Origin: Streptosporangiaceae bacterium
Lineage (GTDB): Bacteria > Actinomycetota > Actinomycetes > Streptosporangiales > Streptosporangiaceae
Reading direction: 5' to 3'
DNA: 64,000 bases
Assembly (NCBI GenBank): GCA_025964695.1
Contig: JAOPYK010000173.1
Span: 1 to 64,000, forward strand
The position numbers and the translations under genes were made by a program. The stretch's first letter is position 1, and each line of letters starts with the position of its first letter. The notes below the pieces were generated by a model. It was given only the letters and a program-made list of their open reading frames with translations, ran no database searches and was not told the origin of the DNA. Positions 34,735 through 43,817 of this stretch are shown here, in pieces.

Positions 34735-35496
34735 GTGACGTCAAACACTATGGTGGGGAAGGTCGCCGTCGTGTCCGGGGGCTCGACAGGCGTCGGCAGA
34801 GCCGCGGCCCGACGGTTCGCCGCAGAGGGCGCGACCGTGGTCTTGTTGGCGCGTAGCAAAGACCGGCTTGACGAGGTCGTGGAGGAGATCGGCCCCCAGG
34901 CCATACCCATCGTGACCGACGTCACTTCGAGCGCCAGCGTCCGCGCCGCCTTCAGCCAGATCGCCACCCAGTTCGACCGGATCGACGTACTGGTCAACTC
35001 GGCGGGCATGATCAAGATCCGGCTCATCGAAGAGGCGAGCGACGAGGACATCGCCGCCTCCATCGGAACCAACCTCCTCGGGCCCATCTACACCACCCGA
35101 TCCGCAATTCCCCTGCTCAAAGCGGCCGGTGGTGGGGACATCATCAACATCTCGTCGGAGATCACGCTCGATCATGTGCCGCTCATGACGCTCTACGCGG
35201 CGAGCAAACGAGGCCTCAATGGTTTCACCGAGGCGATGAGCAAGGAATTGCGCGACGATTGCATCCGTGTGACGCTCGTCATCCTGGGCGCGGTGGGCGA
35301 CACGGCGATCGCCGATAACTTCACTCAAGCCGACCTGGAGAAGGCTTTGCCGATCTGGGATGCCAAGGGTTACCTGGCCGGGATGCAAGGGAACAAGCTC
35401 CTCACCTCGGCAACCGTGGCGGAGGTGCTGCACCATATCGTCTCCCGGCCTGCGGAGTTGACGCTGGATGTGATTCATGTCCGCCCTTCCAGCTGA
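34735..35496 (+). CDS. Short-chain dehydrogenase/reductase
   Basis: The 253-residue SDR starts at GTG 34735 behind GAGG. It shows VSGGSTGVGRA, VLVNSAGM, ISSEITLDH with the Ser, and Tyr/Lys in YAASKRG. The C-terminus is shorter than in classical SDRs and ends in DVIHVRPSS, as in YdfG/serine-dehydrogenase-like members. It lies directly under promoter block copy 1 and 160 bases before a CoA transferase in the same direction. Confidence 0.88.
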   Translation: MTSNTMVGKVAVVSGGSTGVGRAAARRFAAEGATVVLLARSKDRLDEVVEEIGPQAIPIVTDVTSSASVRAAFSQIATQFDRIDVLVNSAGMIKIRLIEEASDEDIAASIGTNLLGPIYTTRSAIPLLKAAGGGDIINISSEITLDHVPLMTLYAASKRGLNGFTEAMSKELRDDCIRVTLVILGAVGDTAIADNFTQADLEKALPIWDAKGYLAGMQGNKLLTSATVAEVLHHIVSRPAELTLDVIHVRPSS

Positions 35497-35656
35497 CCCT
35501 CCACGCCTATGACCCTCTGGTTATCACAGGACCTCGGCAGCAACGGCCAGAGCCGCTCCGAATTGCGGGAAATAACGGGTATACAGGCGGCCGAGGTCGT
35601 GCCGTTCATGCCACAACGACATTACTTCACCCAAGTTACAAGAAGAGGAGACGGCC

Positions 35657-36880
35657 ATGCTTCGACCGATGGAAGGCGTTCGAATCCTGGAGGTGGCACA
35701 GTTCACCTTCGTTCCGGCGGCCGGCGCGGTACTCGCTGACTGGGGCGCCGACGTCATCAAGGTCGAACACGCGGAGACCGGTGACGCGCAGCGGGGACTC
35801 AGCCAGTTGATGGGCATGCCGGTGGGCGACGGTTCGTTCGCGCCTCTGATGGAGCATCCCAACCGCGGGAAGCGCAGCATCGGCCTGGCGCTGGAGAAGG
35901 CCGAGGCGCTCGAGGTACTGCACGAACTGATCCGCACCAGTGACGTCTTCTTGACGAACTTCCTGCCTGGGGCACGCCGCAGACTCGGTATCGAACTGGA
36001 GGACGTCCGCAAGATAAACCCGGACATCATCTATGTGCGCGGCACCGGCTTCGGCAGTCATGGCCCGGACAGGGACAAGGGCGGCTACGACAGCACGGCC
36101 TTCTGGGCGCGGGGCGGCAGTGCGATGGGGACGACGCCCGTGGAGTTCGACGGTCTGTGTTCGATGCCGGCCGGTGCCTACGGCGACTCCATCGGAGGTA
36201 TGACCATCGCCGGCGGCATCGCCGGCGCGCTGTTCGCCCGGGAGCGCACCGGCGAGACGTCGGTCGTCGACGTCTCCCTGCTCAGCGTCGGTGCCTGGGC
36301 CAACGCGCTCTCGGTGGGCTTCGCTCTGCTGGCGGGCGGTCCGCTACCGCGCCGGACCTCCAGCAACGCGGCGCAAACCAATCCCCTCGTGGGGAATTAC
36401 CGGGCTGCGGACGGCCGGTGGCTCGTGCTGGCCATGCTTCAGCCAGGTCGCTACTGGCCGGAGTTCTGTCGCCACATCGAGCGTGAAGATCTCATCAAAG
36501 ACGAGCGGTTCGCCTCCGTGGAAAAGCTGATGGCCAATGCACCGGCGGCATCGGAGATCATCCGAGAGGTGCTCGCCACCCGCACCCTCGCGGAATGGAC
36601 GACTCGGTTCGCAGGCATGGAAGGCCAGTGGGCCGCCGCGCAGGATCCCTGGGAGGTCAGTCAAGATCCGGCGCTGCGGGCCAATGGATTCATCGCGGAG
36701 GTGACCGACGTCGAAGGCCAGCGGCACGAGCTCGTAGCCAACCCGGTGCAGTTCGATCAAAAACCGGTACGCATCGAGCGAGCCCCGCAGTTCGCCGAGC
36801 ACACCGATGAGATCCTGCGTGGGCTCGGCAAGTCCGATGAGGAGTTGATCGACCTGAAAGTCACGGGTGCAGTCACCTGA
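35657..36880 (+). CDS. CaiB/BaiF family (class III) CoA transferase
   Basis: The 407-residue protein transfers CoA between a carboxylate and an acyl-CoA donor, or acts as a racemase. The family catalytic Asp is at about 145 in GGYDSTAFWARGG. LADWGADVIKVE, HPNRGKRSIGL and LTNFLPGARRRLGI are classical family stretches. An AGAAGAGGAG site precedes the ATG. Together with the SDR it forms a unit under promoter block copy 1. It could recycle CoA onto the incoming substrate without ATP. Confidence 0.92.
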   Translation: MLRPMEGVRILEVAQFTFVPAAGAVLADWGADVIKVEHAETGDAQRGLSQLMGMPVGDGSFAPLMEHPNRGKRSIGLALEKAEALEVLHELIRTSDVFLTNFLPGARRRLGIELEDVRKINPDIIYVRGTGFGSHGPDRDKGGYDSTAFWARGGSAMGTTPVEFDGLCSMPAGAYGDSIGGMTIAGGIAGALFARERTGETSVVDVSLLSVGAWANALSVGFALLAGGPLPRRTSSNAAQTNPLVGNYRAADGRWLVLAMLQPGRYWPEFCRHIEREDLIKDERFASVEKLMANAPAASEIIREVLATRTLAEWTTRFAGMEGQWAAAQDPWEVSQDPALRANGFIAEVTDVEGQRHELVANPVQFDQKPVRIERAPQFAEHTDEILRGLGKSDEELIDLKVTGAVT

Positions 36881-37126
36881 GCGCCACCGCCACCTCCATG
36901 AATCCGGATCGCCGCAGCAGCCTGCCATATCCGCATGTCCGTGGGCCGAACCCGGAGTCTCCGAACCCGTACACCGGAAGGGGAGCAGCCCCCCGTCCCG
37001 GACGTTGCCTGGCCTTACCTTGAGGCAGCCGCCTCCATCGAACCGCCGGCCTGACGGCCTCATCGTGGCCTCTCCCAGTAGTGCTGCGATCACCGCGCTG
37101 TGAATGGCCCGTATGAAAGGCCCCAG

Positions 37127-37387
37127 ATGGATGCCCCACCCTCGCGTCCACCAGCTCGGCCCCCTGCCGTCGAGGAGCAGGCGGAGCAACGAGTCGACCC
37201 GACCGTATGGCTGGCCCGGCTGCGGTCCTCCCATCCGGATTGGGCGTTCGTCTATGACCCCTTCGCCCTCCGCTGGATCGCCGTTCGCGGACGGCACGAG
37301 GCGCTCGACGCCCGGACGGCGTTCGAGCTTGCCGATGCCCTGACCGAAATCGGCAGGGACCACACCATGCCCTTTCCAGACATATAA
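37127..37387 (+). CDS. Small hypothetical protein
   Basis: The 86-residue protein has a Pro-rich N-terminus and a compact C-terminal part: WLARLRSSHPDWAFVYDP, then FALRWIAVRG, then AFELADALTEIG. The ATG at 37127 follows GAAAGG. The pattern resembles small actinomycete proteins of unknown function, but I cannot name a family. It is convergent with the PucR gene. Confidence 0.55.
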   Translation: MDAPPSRPPARPPAVEEQAEQRVDPTVWLARLRSSHPDWAFVYDPFALRWIAVRGRHEALDARTAFELADALTEIGRDHTMPFPDI

Positions 37388-37444
37388 CGGTCGCTCACAA
37401 GGCTGAGCCCCTTTCGCCCGGCCCGACGATGGTTCTGCGTGCTT

Positions 37445-38656
37445 CTATTCGGTGTTCAGAAGCAGTCGGGTGCGCAGGACGATTTCCATTTCGAATTTCC
37501 AGTCCGGGTCGTTCATATCTTCACCGAACAGCTCTTGGAGTTGGCGCATGCGGTAGCGCACGGTCTGCGCATGAACGCACAATCGGACGGCGATCTCAGG
37601 GGCGCTTCCCCCCGTTGCCAGCCAGTCCAGGAGCGTCTCACTCAAGCGCAGTCGCTGGAGCGGCTTCAGCGAGGCGAGTGGCCCATATCGGCGCCGGGTC
37701 ATCAGCCGGATCAGTTCCTCGTTACGCAGGAGCAGCAGTGTGGGAAGCTGGTCCGCACAGCGGACGAAATGGTCGCATTTGATGACACCGCGCTGGACGA
37801 GTGACAGGGCTTGTGCGGCCAGGCGAAGCGACAATGGCGCGTCGGCGAGGGGTACGCTAGGGCCGATCGCGAACGGTGAGTCAGGCAGCGCTCGCGCCAG
37901 CATGTCGTGACGACCGGGGCCATCGGGGTCGGGAACGAGTAGACACGGATCAGGGCGTTCCAGATCCATCAGCACGTCCGGGCCTACCGCCGGTCCTATG
38001 CGCGGTCGGCGGGCGACGGCCACGCAGGCCACGGTCTGGGGCAGGCGCCATTGCGCTTCGCTCGCCAGCTCGCGAATGGTCTCGCCGGACAAGGCACGAC
38101 CTCTGGTCAGGACCAGCTCCAGCAGGCGCCGGCGGGGGCGTTGCAACATACCCGCCGTCCTCACTCGCTCCTGCGAATAACCTTGCACCGAGTTCGCCGC
38201 GATCTGTTCGATGTGGGAAAAGACCGCCTCGGCCAGGAAGGACATGGTCGCGGGGGGCCATCCTGCCCGCTGTCCCACCTCGGCGATCCGACGCCAGGCG
38301 ACCCGGGCACCCACGCGATAGGCGGCCTGGAGGCCATCCAGGCTTCTGCCCTCCCGGCACTCACCGCGGCCGAGCGCCCGATAGACCTTGATCCCCTGTT
38401 CCCGAGCTGCCATAGGATCGGCGATCTGATCCACGAACTGGCGCAGTCCCTGCTCGACACCCACCCGGATCCCGACGGCGAAGTGTCCTTGGAGCGGGCG
38501 ATCGAAGTCCGTGACGCAGCACCGGATCTCCTCGATGATCTCATCGGCCAGCGACGGCAACTCCGGGCGCAACAACGAGGCCAGGTCGGCCGGATAGACC
38601 CGCCGGCGGGCCGGGATCTGAAAAGCCGATAGCGCGATCATCGTCACCCCAGACAT
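37445..38656 (-). CDS. PucR/CdaR-type transcriptional regulator
   Basis: The 403-residue protein has an N-terminal helical sensor region (VGIRVGVEQGLRQFVDQIADP), a middle GGDEF-like region and a C-terminal PucR HTH_30 domain. The HTH region reads LLDWLATGGSAPEIAVRL and then VHAQTVRYRMRQLQELFG. GGAG precedes the ATG. These regulators usually activate catabolic genes in response to a metabolite. It lies between two copies of the 62-base promoter block, which makes it a candidate regulator of them, but this is positional inference only. Confidence 0.88.
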   Translation of the reverse strand: MSGVTMIALSAFQIPARRRVYPADLASLLRPELPSLADEIIEEIRCCVTDFDRPLQGHFAVGIRVGVEQGLRQFVDQIADPMAAREQGIKVYRALGRGECREGRSLDGLQAAYRVGARVAWRRIAEVGQRAGWPPATMSFLAEAVFSHIEQIAANSVQGYSQERVRTAGMLQRPRRRLLELVLTRGRALSGETIRELASEAQWRLPQTVACVAVARRPRIGPAVGPDVLMDLERPDPCLLVPDPDGPGRHDMLARALPDSPFAIGPSVPLADAPLSLRLAAQALSLVQRGVIKCDHFVRCADQLPTLLLLRNEELIRLMTRRRYGPLASLKPLQRLRLSETLLDWLATGGSAPEIAVRLCVHAQTVRYRMRQLQELFGEDMNDPDWKFEMEIVLRTRLLLNTE

Positions 38657-38740
38657 GTACGACTCCGTGGAAGAACGCTGACGAGGTAGGGGGCCCGTCC
38701 CACAGGCGATGCGGCATTTGGCCTCCCGATCTATGGACGA

Positions 38741-39106
38741 TCAAGCGACACGAATTCCGCCGGCACCTCCGCCCCAGGCGATCGACCGGCTCGGTTTCCC
38801 GCCGTTCCAAGGTGGCGCGGGCCGGCAAAGGACGGCCGGAGGAGTGGCGACGTTCACCTCGGGTGCTTGCAAGAGAGCCGCGCTGCCGCGGCTCCGGTCC
38901 GGTGTCACGTCCAACGGCATGCCATAAGGCACCACGGAGATCTTTCCGCCCGTCACCGGTCCCATGACCGTCGGCCCGACCGCCGAAGACTTCGGGAACA
39001 TTCGAGACTCCCCGTCGGCGTACGCGACAGCCATCGTGACGGTGCCGAAGAAGAGAACAGGGATCGTTGCCACACGCCGAGCCATCCATCTGGGTTTCGC
39101 GCTCAT
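38741..39106 (-). CDS. Hypothetical exported protein, possibly truncated
   Basis: A 121-residue frame begins MSAKPRWMARRVATIP, with a hydrophobic stretch VLFFGTVTMAVAYADG that looks like a signal peptide. The ATG at 39106 follows AGAGG. The mature start (GPVTGGK...) looks like a normal exported protein. The last ~60 residues are Pro/Gly/Arg-rich, as if read out of frame, so this may be the live start of a decayed gene. A good promoter lies upstream (39162-39190). The family is not recognised. Confidence 0.45.
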   Translation of the reverse strand: MSAKPRWMARRVATIPVLFFGTVTMAVAYADGESRMFPKSSAVGPTVMGPVTGGKISVVPYGMPLDVTPDRSRGSAALLQAPEVNVATPPAVLCRPAPPWNGGKPSRSIAWGGGAGGIRVA

Positions 39107-39161
39107 GTCTGGCACCTCTCGAGGCCGACTTCAGGATGCGGCTTCCAATCGTTGCCCCCGG

Positions 39162-39200
39162 AAGGTAACCCCGTATGTCACTTTGGTCAAGTCAGGTTAC
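39162..39200 (-). promoter_or_regulatory. Promoter flanked by an inverted repeat
   Basis: On the minus strand -35 TTGACC (39185-39190) and -10 TACCTT (39162-39167) are 17 bases apart, about 55 bases before the exported-protein start. GTAACC (39165-39170) and GGTTAC (39195-39200) form an inverted pair bracketing the promoter. AT-rich DNA follows at 39220-39240. Confidence 0.5.
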
Positions 39201-39567
39201 TGCTGTTGGCATACAGCACTATTAAAAATAGGAAATATTCCTCCGGACCTCGGCGACACCGTTATCGATCTTTGCGCCTCATCGGCGAAGCCCAGCCAAC
39301 TGTCCGGGACGGCGACCGGCGGTCTGTCGCTCAGGCCCACCGGGCATCGTCAGCGGGACCGGCTGTGACCGCCCCAGAGCCTGGATCTGACCGTACGTGG
39401 CCGGGGTGCGGCGAGGCGCCCGGTCAGCCACACGCCGGGCGGACCGCGCCGCCAGGCGGCCGAATGGACGTCCCGGCAGAACGTCGCCGGGTCTCCCCGG
39501 GGCCGGGGGGTGGCCACCACGAGGTATCCCTGGTGGCGAGCGGATCCCGGTCCGGCTCCCCGGGGTA
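39201..39567. other. Intergenic region, no supported gene
   Basis: An AT-rich patch lies at 39220-39245 (poly-A run and TAGGAAATATT), unusual for this DNA. The rest is GC-rich, with frames of basic low-complexity composition. No gene is supported. Confidence 0.4.
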
Positions 39568-39629
39568 TTGACGAATGAGACTCTCACTGTACGCTCTGGA
39601 CATTCTACTTATCCGACAGCTTTGATTGC
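39568..39629 (+). promoter_or_regulatory. 62-base TTGACG/TACGCT promoter-operator block (copy 2)
   Basis: -35 TTGACG (39568-39573) and -10 TACGCT (39590-39595) are 16 bases apart. CTCTCACTGTACGCTC, CATTCTACT, CGACAGC and GATTGC occupy the same positions as in copy 1. It lies about 85 bases before the start of the ABC-importer binding protein. Confidence 0.78.
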
Positions 39630-39712
39630 CGCATAGTCGAGTGAACCGTGACGTCTTCCGCGCAAGGCTGACCGGCGATCCGGCTCGAATGGGTCATTTT
39701 GGAAGGAGCCCC

Positions 39713-40957
39713 ATGCGACCTTGGCGTCCGCTGACGATCGCGTCTCTCGCCGCGTTGCTCGCCCTGACGGCCTGCAGCACGACCAACAAAGGCCCCGGCT
39801 CGACCACCGCAACGGTCGACACCGGCACGTTGACCCCTCCCGGGGGTAAGCACGTCGCGGCCGGCAGCCCCATCAAGGTCGGCCTGATCAATGACGAGGG
39901 TGGGAGCACGGTGAGCTTCCCGGAGATCCGCCTCGGCACCGAAGCGGCTCTCAAGTACGCCAACGACTACCTCGGGGGCCTCGGGGGCCGACCGGTCGTC
40001 TTGGACTCGTGCGCTAGCAAGGGCACCCCCGCATCCGCTGCGGCCTGCGCGAACCAAATGATCGCAGACCATGTCGCGGCGGTGCTGCACGGTCTCGAGA
40101 GCGACTCGGGAACGACGGCGCAGACCCTGATGAACGCCGGTATCCCGGTGATCTCCACCGCTCCGGCCAGTGCCCAGGAGACGATCGGCAAGCTGTCGTT
40201 CTCATTGACCGGCGGCGCATCGGCCTTCGTCGCCGGTCTCGGCCAGTGGATGATCGAGCAGCACTACAAGACGTCGGTGCTCTTCGCGCTCAACACTCCA
40301 GGTGGCACCGCCCTCTACCAGGCTTCCATCGCCTACCTCCAACGACACGGCATCTCCTCCAGCCTGGTCCTGGTGCCACCCGGTACCGCGGACATCACAC
40401 CCCAAATGGCCTCCGCTGCCTCCCACCACCCCGACTTCATGTGGGTACTCGGTGACGCGGGCATGTGCCTGTCCTTCATGCGGGCCTATCAAGCCTCCGG
40501 AAGCAGCGCGAAAATCGGGCTGATCGGGCAGTGCACCGACTCGCAGGTGACGGACGCGGTGTCGCTCGACGGTGCGATCGCGCCTGCCTACTCCGTGCCC
40601 CTGGCGTCCAACTCCGAAGCGCGGCTGTACCGGGCCGTCCTGGCCGCCTACGCCCCGGGAACGGCCCCCGGTGGCCTGGCCTACGTCGGTTACACCATGA
40701 CGCTGGGGATGATCCGAGCACTGCACGGCATGACCGGGCCGGTGAACCCGCAAACGATCGCCACGCAGATGCGAGCGGCGAAGAAAAGCGTCCTCCCCGT
40801 CGCCGACGGGGTCACCTTCACTTGTGACGGCAAGGCGATCCCGCCCTTCCCCGCTCCGTGCTCGGCCACGATCTTCATCACCCGGCTGGACGCCAAGGGC
40901 AACCCCACCGTCCTCAAGAAGCTGCAGGCCATCAGCCTCTTCGGCGGTAAGCCTTGA
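39713..40957 (+). CDS. Branched-chain-amino-acid-type ABC transporter substrate-binding lipoprotein
   Basis: The 414-residue periplasmic-binding-protein fold (LivJ/type I) has lipobox LTAC with Cys21. The family entry IKVGLINDEGG.TVSFPE follows after a Pro/Thr-rich linker. It should capture a substrate outside the membrane for the fused permease encoded next. Start ATG 39713 has GGAAGGAG upstream. In catabolic clusters this family often carries aromatic or alicyclic acids rather than amino acids; the ligand here is unknown. Confidence 0.9.
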   Translation: MRPWRPLTIASLAALLALTACSTTNKGPGSTTATVDTGTLTPPGGKHVAAGSPIKVGLINDEGGSTVSFPEIRLGTEAALKYANDYLGGLGGRPVVLDSCASKGTPASAAACANQMIADHVAAVLHGLESDSGTTAQTLMNAGIPVISTAPASAQETIGKLSFSLTGGASAFVAGLGQWMIEQHYKTSVLFALNTPGGTALYQASIAYLQRHGISSSLVLVPPGTADITPQMASAASHHPDFMWVLGDAGMCLSFMRAYQASGSSAKIGLIGQCTDSQVTDAVSLDGAIAPAYSVPLASNSEARLYRAVLAAYAPGTAPGGLAYVGYTMTLGMIRALHGMTGPVNPQTIATQMRAAKKSVLPVADGVTFTCDGKAIPPFPAPCSATIFITRLDAKGNPTVLKKLQAISLFGGKP

Positions 40958-41036
40958 CAGGGCGGCCCGGCGGCCCGTCGTTCTCGCGCTTCCGGTACGG
41001 AGCACGGCCGGACCGTGACCGGCGAACGGCGGGAAC

Positions 41037-43817
41037 GTGACCCAACTGCCGGAACACCTGCTGCTCGGCATCGGCAACGGGGCGGTGTTCGCAGCGCTGG
41101 CCCTCGCGCTCGTCCTGACTTACCGCAGTTCGGCCGTCCTGAACTTCGCCACCGGCGCGGTCGCGCTGTACGCGGCCTACACCTACGCCTTCCTGCGCCA
41201 GGGGCAGCTCTTCCTGCCGATCCCCGGCCCGCCCAGCACCATCGACCTCGGCGGCCAGCTCGCCTTCGCACCGGCGGCGGCGATCTCACTCGCCGCCGCC
41301 ACGGTACTCGGCGTCCTGAGTTATCTCCTTGTCTTCCGCCCGCTCCGTCACGCACCGCCCGCGGCGCGGGCGGTCGCGTCAGTGGGTCTCATGGTGGTGA
41401 TCCAGGGCACGCTCGCGGAGCGACTCGGCACCAAGGTGGTCGGCGTCGCATCGATCTTCCCGAAGGATCCCCTCCAGGTCGGCAGCGTCGTCGTACAGCG
41501 CGACCGCCTCTACTTCGGCGTCACGATCCTGGTGATCGCACTCGCCCTCGCGGCGTACATGCGCTTCACGCGGTTCGGGCTCGCCACCCGAGCGGCTGCC
41601 GAGACCGAGAAGGGCGCCGTGGTCACGGGTCTTTCGCCCGACCGGATCGCGGTCGTGAACTGGGCCATCAGTTCTCTGATCGCCGGGCTCGCGGGAATCC
41701 TCATCGCACCCATCGTGCCGCTCAGGCCGGTGGGGTACGCCCTGTTCATCGTCCCCGCACTGGCCGCCGCGCTCCTGGGTCAGTTCAGCGCGATCGCTCC
41801 CGCCGTCTTCGGCGGCCTGGCGATCGGAATGATCCAGTCGGAGATGATCTTTCTTCAGGTCGACCATCCGTCGCTCCCCCAGTCGGGGCTGCAGGAAATG
41901 ATCCCACTCATACTGGTCTTCTTCCTGCTGATTGTGCGAGGCCGGTCGCTCCCGACCCGCGGGACTTTGATCACTCATACGCTGGGCCGTGCCCCACGAC
42001 CTCGCACGATCGCCGCGCCGGCAGCGGTCTTCGGCGTCATCGGCATCCTCTTGGTCCTGGTCACCCAAGGTCAGTACAGGGCCGCCTTCGTCACCAGCGT
42101 GATCATGGGCATCATCTCCCTCTCGCTGGTCGTCGTGACCGGCTACACAGGGCAGCTCTCGCTCGCACAGCTCACCCTCGCCGGTACGAGCGGCTTCTTC
42201 CTGAGCGGCATCACGATGTCATGGGGCGTGCCCTTCCCCATCGCTCCGCTCGCGGCCGCGCTCGGCACCATGGGCCTGGGCCTCGTCATCGGCCTGTCGA
42301 CTCTCCGGGCGCGCGGCATGAGCGTGGCCGTGGTCACCCTTGCTCTGGCGGTCGCGGTCGAGGCCTTCTGGTTCAGCAACTCCGACCTGAACGGCGGTCT
42401 CAACGGGGCCCGGGTCAAGCCCCCCGCCCTCTTCGGGCTCGATCTCAGCGTGGGCACCGGCACGCAGCGAGCCGCCTTCGGCATCATGTGCGTCGTCGTT
42501 CTCGTCGCCGTCGCCGTCGCCGTCGCCCATCTGCGACGCAGCCGGCTCGGCGGGGCGATGCTCGCCGTACGCGCCAACGAGCGGTCGGCCGCCGCGGCGG
42601 GGATCAACGTACGGGTCGTGAAGCTGCTCGCGTTCGGCGTCGGTGCCTTCATCGCCGGGCTCGGAGGTAATCTCCTCGCCTACCAGCAGACGGCCGTGTC
42701 CGCGGCCTCGTTCAGCGCGGTCGGCGGTCTCGCACTCTTCGCCGCCGTCTATTTGGCCGGGGTGACGTCGGTATCCGGCGGCGTCCTCGCCGGGGTCATG
42801 GCGCCCGGGGGGCTGCTGTTCATCCTGCTCGACAAGGCGGTCAACCTCGGCTCGTGGTACGACGTCGTCTCTGGCATCGCTCTGATCCTCACCGTCCTCA
42901 CCAATCCGGAGGGGCTGGCCCACGGCGTCCACAAGATCGGCGACCGTTGGCAGGCGATGACTCGCGACCGCCGGGTCGCGGCCACGCGCCCCGCCCACCC
43001 GATCCCGGACCCCCTCTCAGCAGGCGGTTCAGGTCGCGGCGCCGAGCTCGGAGCCCCGGAGACACTGCTCGCAGTAAGGAACGTAACCGTTTCCTATGGC
43101 GGCGTGGTCGCAGTTCGCGATGTCTCGCTGGACGTGCCGGCCGGCTCCGTCGTGGGTCTCGTCGGCCCGAACGGCGCGGGTAAGACCAGCCTGATGGACG
43201 CCATCAGCGGGTTCGCCCAGGCGCGCGGCGACGTCCTCCTGGCCGACCGGCCGGTGGGGAGCCTCAAGCCGCACCAGCGAGTCCGGCACGGGCTGGGCCG
43301 CAGCTTCCAGGGCATCGAGCTGTACGACGACTTGACCGTGGAGGAGAACGTTTCGGTCGGTGACCGGTCACGTCGGCAGGGCGGACAGGATCTCTCGGGC
43401 CTGTTGGCCATGCTCGGGCTCGAAGACGTGCGCGCCCGGCCGGTGTCCGAGCTGTCGCAAGGTCAGCGGCAGCTCGTGTCGATCGCCCGCTCGCTCGCGA
43501 GCCGCCCATCGCTGGTGCTCCTCGACGAGCCCGCCGCCGGCCTGGACAGCCGCGAGAGCCTCTGGCTGGCGGAGCGACTCAGGCAGATCCGCGCCAGTGG
43601 CGTCACCATCCTTCTCGTCGACCACGACATGAATCTGATGCTCAATCTCTGTGACCGTCTCTATGTCCTCGACTTTGGAGCCGTCATCGCCTCGGGGACG
43701 CCGGACGAGGTGCGCAGGGACGACAAGGTCGCCCGCGCGTACCTCGGCGCGACGCACGAGTCCCCAACGCCCACCGGCCCCGTCGAGCCGAAGCGCGCTC
43801 CGCTGGAGGCGTCATGA
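41037..43817 (+). CDS. Fused ABC importer: LivH-like permease, LivM-like permease and LivG-like ATPase
   Basis: A 926-residue single chain replaces three usual proteins. Residues ~1-300 are a LivH-type permease (LTYRSSAVLNFATGAV near the start). Residues ~325-640 are a LivM-type permease (VTGYTGQLSLAQ; LAVRANERSAAAAGINV). A ~35-residue polar linker follows. Residues ~680-910 are the ATPase, with Walker A GPNGAGKTS near 709-717, signature LSQGQRQL near 804 and Walker B LVLLDEPAAGLD near 826. The GTG start is preceded by GGCGGGA. The stop overlaps the second ATPase gene (ATGA). The frame is uninterrupted, so the fusion is genuine in this sequence. Confidence 0.92.
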   Translation: MTQLPEHLLLGIGNGAVFAALALALVLTYRSSAVLNFATGAVALYAAYTYAFLRQGQLFLPIPGPPSTIDLGGQLAFAPAAAISLAAATVLGVLSYLLVFRPLRHAPPAARAVASVGLMVVIQGTLAERLGTKVVGVASIFPKDPLQVGSVVVQRDRLYFGVTILVIALALAAYMRFTRFGLATRAAAETEKGAVVTGLSPDRIAVVNWAISSLIAGLAGILIAPIVPLRPVGYALFIVPALAAALLGQFSAIAPAVFGGLAIGMIQSEMIFLQVDHPSLPQSGLQEMIPLILVFFLLIVRGRSLPTRGTLITHTLGRAPRPRTIAAPAAVFGVIGILLVLVTQGQYRAAFVTSVIMGIISLSLVVVTGYTGQLSLAQLTLAGTSGFFLSGITMSWGVPFPIAPLAAALGTMGLGLVIGLSTLRARGMSVAVVTLALAVAVEAFWFSNSDLNGGLNGARVKPPALFGLDLSVGTGTQRAAFGIMCVVVLVAVAVAVAHLRRSRLGGAMLAVRANERSAAAAGINVRVVKLLAFGVGAFIAGLGGNLLAYQQTAVSAASFSAVGGLALFAAVYLAGVTSVSGGVLAGVMAPGGLLFILLDKAVNLGSWYDVVSGIALILTVLTNPEGLAHGVHKIGDRWQAMTRDRRVAATRPAHPIPDPLSAGGSGRGAELGAPETLLAVRNVTVSYGGVVAVRDVSLDVPAGSVVGLVGPNGAGKTSLMDAISGFAQARGDVLLADRPVGSLKPHQRVRHGLGRSFQGIELYDDLTVEENVSVGDRSRRQGGQDLSGLLAMLGLEDVRARPVSELSQGQRQLVSIARSLASRPSLVLLDEPAAGLDSRESLWLAERLRQIRASGVTILLVDHDMNLMLNLCDRLYVLDFGAVIASGTPDEVRRDDKVARAYLGATHESPTPTGPVEPKRAPLEAS

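Noticed and set aside
38541-39089. 182-residue minus-strand frame overlapping the PucR start
   Set aside because: Its composition is Arg/Gly-rich without motifs, and it conflicts with the well-supported PucR and exported-protein starts.
41015-42670. 551-residue Arg-rich frame over the fused importer
   Set aside because: It is an out-of-frame reading of the permease codons; no domain can be seen in it, whereas the other frame has all permease and ATPase motifs.
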